Source: Betaproteobacteria bacterium
Lineage (GTDB): Bacteria; Pseudomonadota; Gammaproteobacteria; Burkholderiales; SG8-39
Direction: 5' to 3'
DNA length: 19,228 bases
NCBI GenBank assembly: GCA_029858545.1
Contig: JAOUFA010000020.1
Coordinates: forward strand, 1-19,228
Positions 13,161 to 19,228 of the stretch are shown here, piece by piece; position 1 is the stretch's first letter; every line of letters starts with the position of its first letter. Position numbers and translations under genes: made by a program. Below the pieces are notes generated by a model. It ran no database searches and had not been told where the DNA came from. It worked only from the letters and a program-made list of their open reading frames with translations.

Positions 13161-14135
13161 ATGGCTCCCATGCTTCCGACACTGGACGAAATCGAACAAG
13201 CCGCGGGCATTGTCTACGCGGCAATGCCAGCGACCCCTCAATATTGCTGGCCGCTGCTATGCGAGAGGCTGGGGTGTGAAATCTGGGTCAAGCATGAAAA
13301 CCACACCTCGGTCGGCGCGTTCAAGGTGCGCGGGGGACTGGTCTACTTCGCGGCGCTGGCGGCCGAGAAGAAGCTATTGCGCGGCGTGATTTCCGCCACG
13401 CGCGGCAATCACGGGCAGTCGGTCGGTCTCGCGGCGCGGCGTTACGCAATCCCGGCATTGATCGTCGTGCCCCGCCGCAACAGCGAGGAAAAGAATGCGG
13501 CAATGCGCGCCCTGGGGGTCGAGCTCATCGAGCATGGGGACGACTTCCAGGCATCGAAGGAGCACGCGGAGATGCTCGCGCGGGAGAAATCCCTGCACAT
13601 GGTTCCGTCCTACCATCGCCTTCTGGTAGCGGGGGTGGCGACCTATTGCGTCGAGTTGCTTCGGGGGGTTCCCGACCTTCAGACCGTCTACGTCGCCATC
13701 GGCCTGGGCTCCGGCATCTCGGCGATGATTGCCGCGAGGAATGCGCTTGGCGCGAAGACCGAAGTGGTCGGGGTCGTGTCGTCCCATGCGCGCGCCTACG
13801 CAGAATCTTTCGCAACAAGGCGACCCGTCGACTCCCCCGTATCGACCCGCCTTGCCGACGGCCTGGCCTGCCGTTCGCCCCATCACGAGGCGCTCGAGGT
13901 CATCTGGCAAGGCGTCGACCGCATCGTCGAAGTCACCGACAGCGAGGTCGCGCAGGCGATGCGCAGCATTTTCGAATGCACTCACAACGTCAGCGAAGGC
14001 GCCGGCGCCGCCGCACTGGCGGCAGCAATGCAGGAGAAACACCGCCATGCCGGGCGCAAGATTGCGGTGACCCTTTCCGGCGGAAACATTGACAGGGAAC
14101 TCTTCGCAAGTGTGCTCGACGGATCGTTCTCCTGA
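13161..14135 (+). CDS. Threonine/serine dehydratase-like fold-type II PLP enzyme
   Basis: This 324-aa protein has the threonine dehydratase layout without a C-terminal ACT domain. GAFKVRGGL (52-60) supplies the PLP lysine, Lys55; TRGNHGQSVGLAA (80-92) is the phosphate/substrate loop; GLGSGISAM (181-189) is the glycine-rich PLP phosphate loop; TLSGGN (304-309) includes the pyridine-contacting serine. It probably deaminates a beta-hydroxy amino acid to a 2-oxo acid in the cytoplasm. Thr and Arg replace the common Ser-Ala/Ser before GNH, and GLGSG replaces GGGGL, so its substrate may not be threonine. ATG 13161 follows AGGA with 5-base spacing; ATG 13170 is an alternative. It is divergent from lrgA, with a long leader. 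Confidence 0.88.
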   Translation: MAPMLPTLDEIEQAAGIVYAAMPATPQYCWPLLCERLGCEIWVKHENHTSVGAFKVRGGLVYFAALAAEKKLLRGVISATRGNHGQSVGLAARRYAIPALIVVPRRNSEEKNAAMRALGVELIEHGDDFQASKEHAEMLAREKSLHMVPSYHRLLVAGVATYCVELLRGVPDLQTVYVAIGLGSGISAMIAARNALGAKTEVVGVVSSHARAYAESFATRRPVDSPVSTRLADGLACRSPHHEALEVIWQGVDRIVEVTDSEVAQAMRSIFECTHNVSEGAGAAALAAAMQEKHRHAGRKIAVTLSGGNIDRELFASVLDGSFS

Positions 14136-14174
14136 GCCGCGGCCAGCTGCGGGCATCGCACCCGCCCGCTCGCG

Positions 14175-14672
14175 ATGACCGCCCTCATCACCTCCCAGCA
14201 GATGGAAGACACCTGGCGCGCGGTGGGTGCGTTCTCGAACTCCGAAATCCGCAAACGGCAGGCTCTGTGCGGCAAGGAGCAGGAGGAGCTGACCGGCTTC
14301 GTGCTCGGGTTTGCCTCGGACCTGCCGACCGAGGCACTGGGACTCGCCCTCTACGTCCATTTCGTGGTCGTCGAGGCGTTCCGCCGCAGCGGTTACAAGT
14401 TCGCCCGCATCACGCCCGCCAAGATCGACCTGGCCTGGAAGAACAATTCCGCGTTCGTCAACGAACTGCGCGCCGCGGGCCGCACGCGGATGCCGCTGAG
14501 CCTGCCCGCGGGAACGGCATCGGAGCCCGCGGTGATGCAGTACGTGATCGACGCCTTGATGGAGGAAAGCGACGACGATCCGGTCGCGCTGGCCGACGAC
14601 GATTTCTGGCATATCGTCCAGGTACTGAAGACCGTCGCCGACTGTCTGCACGATGCGCGGCGCGGCAAATGA
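14175..14672 (+). CDS. Hypothetical protein, 165 aa
   Basis: I do not recognise a family. The 165-aa product is soluble-looking and mostly helical. Its N-terminal half includes KEQEELTGFVLGFASDLPTE and a hydrophobic helix, ALGLALYVHFVVVEAF (about 54-69). The C-terminal half is acidic (MEESDDDPVALADDDFWH, residues 128-145) and ends in a helix with a basic tail, DARRGK. There are two isolated cysteines (Cys32 and Cys157) and no signal peptide. ATG 14175 lies 39 bp after the dehydratase stop on the same strand, with no clear ribosome-binding site. Codon-position composition matches its neighbours, and competing frames are shorter or antisense. A partner role for the dehydratase is possible only by proximity. 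Confidence 0.7.
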   Translation: MTALITSQQMEDTWRAVGAFSNSEIRKRQALCGKEQEELTGFVLGFASDLPTEALGLALYVHFVVVEAFRRSGYKFARITPAKIDLAWKNNSAFVNELRAAGRTRMPLSLPAGTASEPAVMQYVIDALMEESDDDPVALADDDFWHIVQVLKTVADCLHDARRGK

Positions 14673-14689
14673 CCTCGCGGGGCCGCGTT

Positions 14690-14704
14690 CCGGCGTCGTG
14701 CCGG
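14690..14704. terminator. Small hairpin between convergent genes
   Basis: CCGGC (14690-14694) and GCCGG (14700-14704) form a 5-bp stem with a 5-base loop in the 36-bp gap between the 165-aa gene and the convergent hydrolase gene. The plus strand continues CCTTCT, not a true T-run, so termination here is uncertain. Confidence 0.25.
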
Positions 14705-14708
14705 CCTT

Positions 14709-15500
14709 CTAGCCCAGAAATCCGATCAACGCATCGAGAACGTCATCGGGCGCCTCGGTCATCACCAGATGGCCCGCCGCGCCCAGTTCCACGGTCCTCG
14801 ATCCCTCGACCGCCGCGGCGAGCGAACGCCCGCTCTTCACCGTGGTCATCTGGTCGCGCCGTCCGAGGATGAACAGCGCCGGGCATTTCACCTTCGCCGC
14901 GCATTCGAAGCCCGCGGCGTAGTCGTCGCAGGCCTTCAAGTCGGTGTACAGCACGCCCGGCGCGAGCTTCGACAGGATCGCCAGCGCGTCGCCGTGCATC
15001 CACATGCCGGGATTGGGATTCGCGCCGAGCGCCGCCTGCGGCGCGTGGCTCCAGATCGTCTCCATGTCGTAGGCGGATTGCCGGTTCGCTTTCGCCGCCG
15101 CCAGAAAATCCTCCGACACCTTCATCGGAAAGCCGGTGCCGAGCAGCGCGATCCTCTCGACACGCGCCGCGTGGCGCGCCGCGCATTCGAGCGCCGCGAG
15201 CGCGCCCATCGAGTGGCCGACGATGGCCGCGCGTTCGATCCCCGCCGCATCGAGCAGTCGCATCAGCCAGCCGGCGATCGCTTCGATCGACGCGAGCGGC
15301 GCCCCCGCCGAGCGGCCGCGTCCCGGCAGATCGACCGCCAGCACGTTCCTGCCGTGATAGCCGAAGTAGCGGCTCTGCAGGCCGAACAGCGAATGCTCCA
15401 GGCCCGCGCCATGCACGAACACCACCGTGGGCCGGGCCAAATCGATGGCGTGCGCCGCGGTGTAGGCGAAGCTCCGCTTGCCGTCGACCGTCCAGTCCAC
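14709..15500 (-). CDS. Alpha/beta-fold hydrolase
   Basis: This 263-aa protein has VVFVHGAGLEHS (26-37, oxyanion-hole HG), VDLPGRGRS (56-64), the nucleophile elbow AIVGHSMGA (92-100; Ser97), the acid loop FILGRRDQMTT and the catalytic histidine in GAAGHLVMTE. Length and motifs fit esterases and carbon-carbon-bond hydrolases of the family; the substrate is unknown. The start is GTG 15500, two bases after the metY stop (15503-15505); a longer frame upstream reads through metY and is rejected. The close spacing implies co-transcription and probably coupled translation with metY. It lacks the longer size and characteristic motifs of homoserine O-acetyltransferase MetX, so it should not be called metX. 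Confidence 0.88.
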   Translation of the reverse strand: MDWTVDGKRSFAYTAAHAIDLARPTVVFVHGAGLEHSLFGLQSRYFGYHGRNVLAVDLPGRGRSAGAPLASIEAIAGWLMRLLDAAGIERAAIVGHSMGALAALECAARHAARVERIALLGTGFPMKVSEDFLAAAKANRQSAYDMETIWSHAPQAALGANPNPGMWMHGDALAILSKLAPGVLYTDLKACDDYAAGFECAAKVKCPALFILGRRDQMTTVKSGRSLAAAVEGSRTVELGAAGHLVMTEAPDDVLDALIGFLG

Positions 15501-15502
15501 GG

Positions 15503-16804
15503 CTATTTCCCGGCCCGCTGCGCCGCCTTCAGCGCGCGTTCGAGGTCGTCGATGAGATCGGCCGCGTCCTCCAGCCCGATCGACAGGCGCACCGTGCCCG
15601 CGCCGATGCCCGCCTTCTCGAGATCCTCGTCCGACATGCGGTAGTGCGTGGTGCTCGCCGGATGAATGACGAGCGACTTCGCATCGCCGACATTGGCCAG
15701 ATGCGAGAACAGGCGCAGCGCCTCGATGAAGGCCTTGCCCGCGGCGCGCCCGCCCTTCACGCTGAACGAGAACACCGCGCCGCAGCCGCGCGGCAGGAGC
15801 TGCTTCGCGAGTTCGTGGTCCGGGTGCGAAGCGAGCTCCGGATAACCCACCGACTCGACCGCCGCGTGCGCGGCGAGGAAGGCCACGACCTTTCGCGCAC
15901 TCTCGACATGGCGCGGCATGCGAAGGTGCAGCGTCTCGATCCCCTGCAGGAGCTGGAACGCGGTCATCGGCGCCATGCACGCACCGAAGTCGCGCAGGCC
16001 CTCGCGCCGCGCGCGCAGAAGGAATGCCCGCGTGCCCGACTCCTCCGCGAAGTCCATGCCGTGGAAACCCTGGTAGGGCGCGGTGAGCTGAGGAAACTTG
16101 CCGCTTTTCTCCCAGTCGAAACGGCCCGAGTCGACCAGCACGCCGCCGATCGCCACGCCGTGACCGCCGAGGAACTTGGTCGCCGAGTGGTACAGCAGGT
16201 CGGCGCCCCATTCGAACGGCTTCATCAGATAAGGCGTGGTGAAGGTCGCGTCGACCAGCAGCGGCAATCCCGCGTCGTGGGCGATCTTCGACACCGCCGG
16301 GATATCGAGCACGTCGAGCCCGGGATTGCCGAGCGTCTCGCCGAAGACCAGCCGCGTATTCTCCCTGATCGCGCGGCGCACGTTCGCCGGATCGCGCGCG
16401 TCGACGAACGTCGTGTCGATGCCGAAACGCTTCAGCGTATAGCCGAGCAGGTTGTGCGAACCGCCGTACAGCGACCTCGAGGCGACGAGGTGCCCGCCCG
16501 CGTCGAGCAGCGTCGCGACCGCCAGATGCAGCGCCGCCTGCCCCGAGGCGGTGGCAATCGCCCCGACGCCGCCTTCGAGCGCCGCGACGCGCTCCTCGAA
16601 CACCGCGACCGTCGGGTTCGAGATGCGCGAATAGACATGCCCCGCGCGCTCCATGTTGAAGAGCGACGCGGCGTGTTCGCCGTCGCGAAACACGTAGGAA
16701 GTGGTGGCGTAGATCGGCACCGCGCGGCTGCCCGTCGCCGCGTCGGGCGACTGGCCCGCGTGCAGCGCGAGGGTGTCAAAGCCGGGGTATTTGGGAGCTG
16801 ACAT
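15503..16804 (-). CDS. metY: O-acetylhomoserine aminocarboxypropyltransferase (O-acetylhomoserine sulfhydrylase)
   Basis: This 433-aa protein is a Cys/Met-metabolism PLP enzyme of the MetY type: FDTLALHAGQSPDAATGSRAVPIYATTSYVF at the N-terminus in pattern, YSRISNPT (58-65), ATASGQAA (84-91), the cofactor lysine in HSATKFLGGHG (Lys210) and the MetY-typical insertion around residues 225-275. The C-terminal VRLSIGLED is also typical. It condenses O-acetylhomoserine with sulfide to give homocysteine in the cytoplasm. The length matches MetY (about 430) rather than the shorter MetZ or MetB (about 390). ATG 16804 gives the canonical N-terminus; the ribosome-binding site is weak (GAGACG). The 114-bp upstream region shows no riboswitch I can recognise. 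An alpha/beta hydrolase follows immediately. Confidence 0.95.
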   Translation of the reverse strand: MSAPKYPGFDTLALHAGQSPDAATGSRAVPIYATTSYVFRDGEHAASLFNMERAGHVYSRISNPTVAVFEERVAALEGGVGAIATASGQAALHLAVATLLDAGGHLVASRSLYGGSHNLLGYTLKRFGIDTTFVDARDPANVRRAIRENTRLVFGETLGNPGLDVLDIPAVSKIAHDAGLPLLVDATFTTPYLMKPFEWGADLLYHSATKFLGGHGVAIGGVLVDSGRFDWEKSGKFPQLTAPYQGFHGMDFAEESGTRAFLLRARREGLRDFGACMAPMTAFQLLQGIETLHLRMPRHVESARKVVAFLAAHAAVESVGYPELASHPDHELAKQLLPRGCGAVFSFSVKGGRAAGKAFIEALRLFSHLANVGDAKSLVIHPASTTHYRMSDEDLEKAGIGAGTVRLSIGLEDAADLIDDLERALKAAQRAGK

Positions 16805-16858
16805 CGTCTCGTATCGCGCTAGCGGTGCCTTGCTGCCTTAGCGAGTACAACGGTTTGG

Positions 16859-16907
16859 AGGGCGCGGGAAGGCTCCTCGGGTCTCCAGGAAGGGGCCCGC
16901 GCGCCCT
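16859..16907. terminator. GC-rich hairpin downstream of the 184-aa gene
   Basis: AGGGCGCGGG (16859-16868) pairs with CCCGCGCGCCCT (16896-16907) with a 2-base bulge, within the 114-bp gap between the 184-aa gene stop and the metY start (both minus strand). It could end the upstream transcript, but the minus strand shows no T-run after it, so it may equally be a metY leader structure. Confidence 0.3.
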
Positions 16908-16918
16908 GCCCCCATCCT

Positions 16919-17473
16919 TCAGTGCAGATTTTTTCTGCTTGGCCTGCTATACGTCTCGAACGCGCGTTCGGGTTTGGGAGGCTGCGACTGCTTGTCCTTC
17001 CAGTCGCGGTCGAACAGGTCGTTCACCAGCGTGGTCACTTCCGACACCCGGTCCTTGTCGAACTGGCGCCCGAGCAGCATCGTCACGTCCTCGAGCATGC
17101 AGCGCCGCTGCGCCTCGTGGATCGCCTGCGCGGTCGGCCCGACGAACAGCAGCTGCGCCTCCTGCTCGCCGTTCTCGTGATACATCGTGACATCGACCTC
17201 GACCGCCTCGTGGCAATAGGGTCCCAGATTGTCGAGCGTCAGTTCGAGCGCCTTGTGAAAACTGCGCCCGATCTCGCCGGTCCAGCAAATGGTGAGCAAC
17301 AGCTCCTTGTCGTCGTAACGCAGTCCGGGCTCGCTCGGTTCCAGGCTCTTGACGTCGGCGATCGCCTCGGCGTCGAGATATTCCAGCCAGGGGGCCAGCG
17401 AATGCTCGATTTGCTTGCGCGAAACACCTTCCAGGATGGGAATATCGGCGTGGACGTGGACTTCGATCCGCAT
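16919..17473 (-). CDS. Hypothetical protein, 184 aa
   Basis: I do not recognise a named family. The 184-aa product begins MRIEVHVHADIPILEGVS and reads as a mixed alpha/beta soluble protein with several acidic strands (ELLLTICWTGEIGRSFHKAL, residues about 57-76; VEVDVTMYHENGEQEAQLLFVG, about 91-112). It ends in a basic, proline-rich tail (PPKPERAFETYSRPSRKNLH). The start is well supported: AGAGGA lies seven bases before ATG 17473. An extended -10 (TGCTAGAAT) on the minus strand gives a leader of about 24 bases. It is divergent from the phosphodiesterase gene at 17552. The HVHADI opening is histidine-rich but does not form a known metal motif. Coding status is confident, function unknown. Confidence 0.82.
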   Translation of the reverse strand: MRIEVHVHADIPILEGVSRKQIEHSLAPWLEYLDAEAIADVKSLEPSEPGLRYDDKELLLTICWTGEIGRSFHKALELTLDNLGPYCHEAVEVDVTMYHENGEQEAQLLFVGPTAQAIHEAQRRCMLEDVTMLLGRQFDKDRVSEVTTLVNDLFDRDWKDKQSQPPKPERAFETYSRPSRKNLH

Positions 17474-17503
17474 GGTGGGATCCTCTGAGGGTGTTGAGCA
17501 ATA

Positions 17504-17512
17504 ATTCTAGCA
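17504..17512 (-). promoter_or_regulatory. Extended -10 promoter element for the 184-aa gene
   Basis: The minus strand reads TGCTAGAAT from 17512 to 17504: a TG-n extended motif joined to TAGAAT (5 of 6 to consensus). Transcription would start about 24 bases before ATG 17473, leaving room for its AGAGGA ribosome-binding site. No -35 is evident, which extended -10 promoters can tolerate. Confidence 0.5.
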
Positions 17513-17551
17513 CGCCACCCCACGCCGGGATGCGGGTAGGATGCGCGCTCG

Positions 17552-18721
17552 ATGTCGTTGCCGACCGTAACACCAGACTATTCCGGAGCGGGGTTTGTCA
17601 ACCTCGTTGCGTCGATCGCGCAAGCCTGTGGCGCGCCCGCGCGCCACCCCACGCTCGCCCTGCTCGCGCCCGATGAATTGCGCACCGCGCGCAATCTGGT
17701 GTTCGTCATCGTCGATGGTCTGGGGGACAACTGGCTGCGCGCGCACGGCGCGGGAAGCGAACTCGAGCGCCGCCGCCGCGGCGCGATCAGCTCAGTCTTT
17801 CCATCGACCACCGCGAGCGCGATCACCACCTCGTATACCGGCTACACGCCTTTCGAACATGGTCTGACCGGCTGGTACGGCTACTTCGGCGCGGCGGGCT
17901 GCGTTGCCGCGACGCTTCCGTTCCTCAGCCGCGGCGACGAACGCCCGCTTGCGCTGCGCGGCGTGCGGCCCGCGCAGGTCTATTCCGCGCCGCCGCTCGT
18001 CGATCTCCTCGCGGTGCCCTCCTTCGTCGTGTCGCACCGCTCGATCATCGATTCCGAGTACAACCGGTACCACTGCGGAAACGCGCGTCGCTTCGCTTAC
18101 GACACGCTGGCCGAACTGGTGACGCAAACCGAAGCGGCGGTGAAGTCGGGTCCCGGGCGCAAGTACGTCTACACCTACTGGCCCGACTACGACCGGCTCT
18201 CGCACCGCCACGGCGTGGCGAGCCGGGAGACCGCGTCCGCGTTCGCCTCATTCGACGCGGCCTTCGGCCGCCTGCTCGCGCGTCTGGCGGGCAGCGACAC
18301 CATGGTGGTGGTCACCGCCGATCACGGTTTCATCGACAGCCCGCCCGGGGACCTGCTGCTACTCGAGGATGCGCCGGGTCTTTCGGCAATGCTGCGCTTT
18401 CCGCTCTGCGGCGAGCGACGCATCGCCTACTGTCATGTGCAACCGGGCCGCACCGCCGAATTCATCGCGCGCGCGCGCGACTGGCTGGGCGATCGCGCCG
18501 AAGTGCGTGCGAGCCGCGAACTGGTCGACGAGGGGTGGTTCGGCGGCGGCACGCCGCATCCCCGTTTCGCCGAGCGCATCGGCGACGTGTCGCTCGTGAT
18601 GCGCGAACGCCACACGATCAAGGACTGGCTGCCCGGCGAATCGCGTCACCTGCACATCGGCAACCACGGCGGCACGAGCATGGACGAGATGCGGATCCCG
18701 CTCATCGTCGCGCGCACCTGA
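17552..18721 (+). CDS. Nucleotide pyrophosphatase/phosphodiesterase-family protein (alkaline phosphatase superfamily)
   Basis: This 389-aa protein has the two-metal site of the NPP branch: VIVDGLGDN (52-60; Asp55), FPSTTASA (83-90; nucleophile probably Thr87), YWPDYDRLSHRHG (209-221; Asp214, His218), TADHGF (255-260; Asp257, His258) and IGNHGGTS (369-376; His372). Relatives hydrolyse phosphodiester or pyrophosphate bonds of nucleotides or phospholipid headgroups. There is no obvious signal peptide, whereas many relatives are exported, so it may act in the cytoplasm. ATG 17552 is preceded by TAGGAT at 17537-17542, which could serve as AGGA ribosome-binding site or as a -10 giving an almost leaderless mRNA. 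A PcaD-like gene follows after 42 bp. Confidence 0.9.
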   Translation: MSLPTVTPDYSGAGFVNLVASIAQACGAPARHPTLALLAPDELRTARNLVFVIVDGLGDNWLRAHGAGSELERRRRGAISSVFPSTTASAITTSYTGYTPFEHGLTGWYGYFGAAGCVAATLPFLSRGDERPLALRGVRPAQVYSAPPLVDLLAVPSFVVSHRSIIDSEYNRYHCGNARRFAYDTLAELVTQTEAAVKSGPGRKYVYTYWPDYDRLSHRHGVASRETASAFASFDAAFGRLLARLAGSDTMVVVTADHGFIDSPPGDLLLLEDAPGLSAMLRFPLCGERRIAYCHVQPGRTAEFIARARDWLGDRAEVRASRELVDEGWFGGGTPHPRFAERIGDVSLVMRERHTIKDWLPGESRHLHIGNHGGTSMDEMRIPLIVART

Positions 18722-18763
18722 TCGCTTCCCGATCGAATTCGAACCGAAACCAAGGAGAACCCG

Positions 18764-19228
18764 ATGAAGGCCCCCATCAACGACGGTGAAACCTACTACG
18801 AAGTGCACGGTCCGGAAGGCGCGCCCTGGCTCACGCTCAGCCATTCGCTCGCGTGCAACGTGCGCATGTGGGACGATCAGATCGCGGCGTTCAAGGATCG
18901 CTACCGGGTGCTCGCGCTCGATACGCGCGGCCACGGCCAGAGCTCCGCGCCGGCCGGTTCGTATACGCTGAAGGGACTGGCCGACGACCTGCACGGACTG
19001 TTCGCTCATCTGGGCATCGCGCGCACGCATTTCGTCGGACTGTCGATGGGCGGCATGATCGGCCAGACTTTCGCGCTCCGCTTTCCCGGAATGTTCGCAA
19101 GCCTGACGCTCGCCGACACCACCAGCCGCTACCCCGCCGAGGCGGCCGAAATGTGGGCCGGACGCATCCGCGCCGCGCGCAGCCAGGGAATGGAGCCGAT
19201 CGTGCGACCGACCCTCGACCGCTGGTTC
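18764..19228 (+). CDS. Alpha/beta hydrolase, 3-oxoadipate enol-lactonase (PcaD)-like (3' end cut by window edge)
   Basis: The first 155 residues are visible and remain open at the right edge. They show HSLACNVRMWDDQI (27-40; oxyanion region), LALDTRGHGQSS (50-61) and the nucleophile elbow HFVGLSMGGMIGQ (89-101; Ser94), the pattern of 3-oxoadipate enol-lactonases, which open the enol-lactone in the beta-ketoadipate pathway for aromatic degradation. Many PcaD-like hydrolases outside pca clusters have other substrates, and no other pca gene is visible here, so I leave the symbol blank. AAGGAGAA (18752-18759) is an excellent ribosome-binding site for ATG 18764. It lies 42 bp downstream of the phosphodiesterase gene on the same strand. 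Confidence 0.87.
   Translation, partial: MKAPINDGETYYEVHGPEGAPWLTLSHSLACNVRMWDDQIAAFKDRYRVLALDTRGHGQSSAPAGSYTLKGLADDLHGLFAHLGIARTHFVGLSMGGMIGQTFALRFPGMFASLTLADTTSRYPAEAAEMWAGRIRAARSQGMEPIVRPTLDRWF

Noticed and set aside
7828..14135. A beta-hydroxyaspartate (Bhc-type) pathway made of the DSD1-like enzyme and the dehydratase
   Set aside because: The genes are about 4 kb apart on opposite strands in separate operons, and the aminotransferase and imine reductase partners are not visible.
14709..15500. Annotation of the hydrolase after metY as MetX (homoserine O-acetyltransferase)
   Set aside because: At 263 aa it is shorter than MetX (about 370-380 aa) and has an ordinary GHSMG elbow rather than MetX-specific motifs.
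15644..16801. Plus-strand open frame of about 385 codons opposite metY
   Set aside because: metY on the minus strand has all catalytic motifs; the antisense frame has no domain and a composition typical of shadow frames.
16805..16918. A SAM- or SAH-type riboswitch upstream of metY
   Set aside because: I could not recognise the conserved core of any such riboswitch; only a GC-rich bulged hairpin is visible.
1..19228. CRISPR arrays, tRNA/rRNA genes, insertion sequences, prophage or anti-phage system genes
   Set aside because: No regularly spaced repeats, cloverleaf-like sequences, transposase/integrase motifs or terminal inverted repeats were seen on either strand by eye.

Overview
The window is a GC-rich, gene-dense piece of a bacterial chromosome. 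Gene content suggests a betaproteobacterium: a GcvA-type LysR regulator divergent from a DUF2917 gene, a Gor-type glutathione reductase, MetY, and a PA0069-type radical SAM protein. This placement is inferred from gene families, with no 16S or marker phylogeny. I saw no tRNA, rRNA, CRISPR array, transposase, phage gene or origin. No gene-free stretch exceeds 300 bases; the longest is the lrgA/dehydratase divergent region (12954-13160).

Layout. (1) 1-1161: truncated LysR regulator, divergent from a DUF2917 gene and a 64-aa unknown protein. (2) 1269-5588, plus strand: a 2,4-dienoyl-CoA-reductase-like SDR overlapping by 4 bp a Nudix + metallo-beta-lactamase fusion, then an 88-aa unknown protein and glutathione reductase. 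(3) 5614-10163, minus strand, read right to left: MFS transporter, DSD1-type fold-III PLP enzyme, spermidine-synthase-like methyltransferase-fold protein (4-bp GTGA overlap), YbhB/PEBP protein and TauE/SafE exporter, so tightly packed that they are probably one operon. (4) 10200-11806, plus strand: radical SAM protein of the SplB-like PA0069 family and a VanZ-like membrane protein. (5) 11884-12953, minus strand: lrgA-lrgB. (6) 13161-14672, plus strand: threonine-dehydratase-like enzyme and a 165-aa unknown protein. (7) 14709-16804, minus strand: metY followed almost immediately by an alpha/beta hydrolase. (8) 16919-17473, minus strand: 184-aa unknown protein, divergent from a nucleotide pyrophosphatase/phosphodiesterase-family gene (17552-18721) and a truncated PcaD-like hydrolase running off the right edge.

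Most of the window looks like ordinary housekeeping and catabolic chromosome. The signal I find most interesting is a perfect CTGT-N8-ACAG LexA/SOS-box match at 10156-10171. It lies about 30 bp upstream of the SplB-like radical SAM gene and covers the start codon of the divergent MFS gene. It suggests a damage-inducible radical SAM/VanZ pair and possibly damage-dependent control of the leftward five-gene cluster. Secondary points of interest are the Nudix-MBL fusion coupled to a dienoyl-CoA reductase, the repeat-rich lrgA/dehydratase intergenic region, and several unrecognised small proteins (64, 88, 165 and 184 aa).
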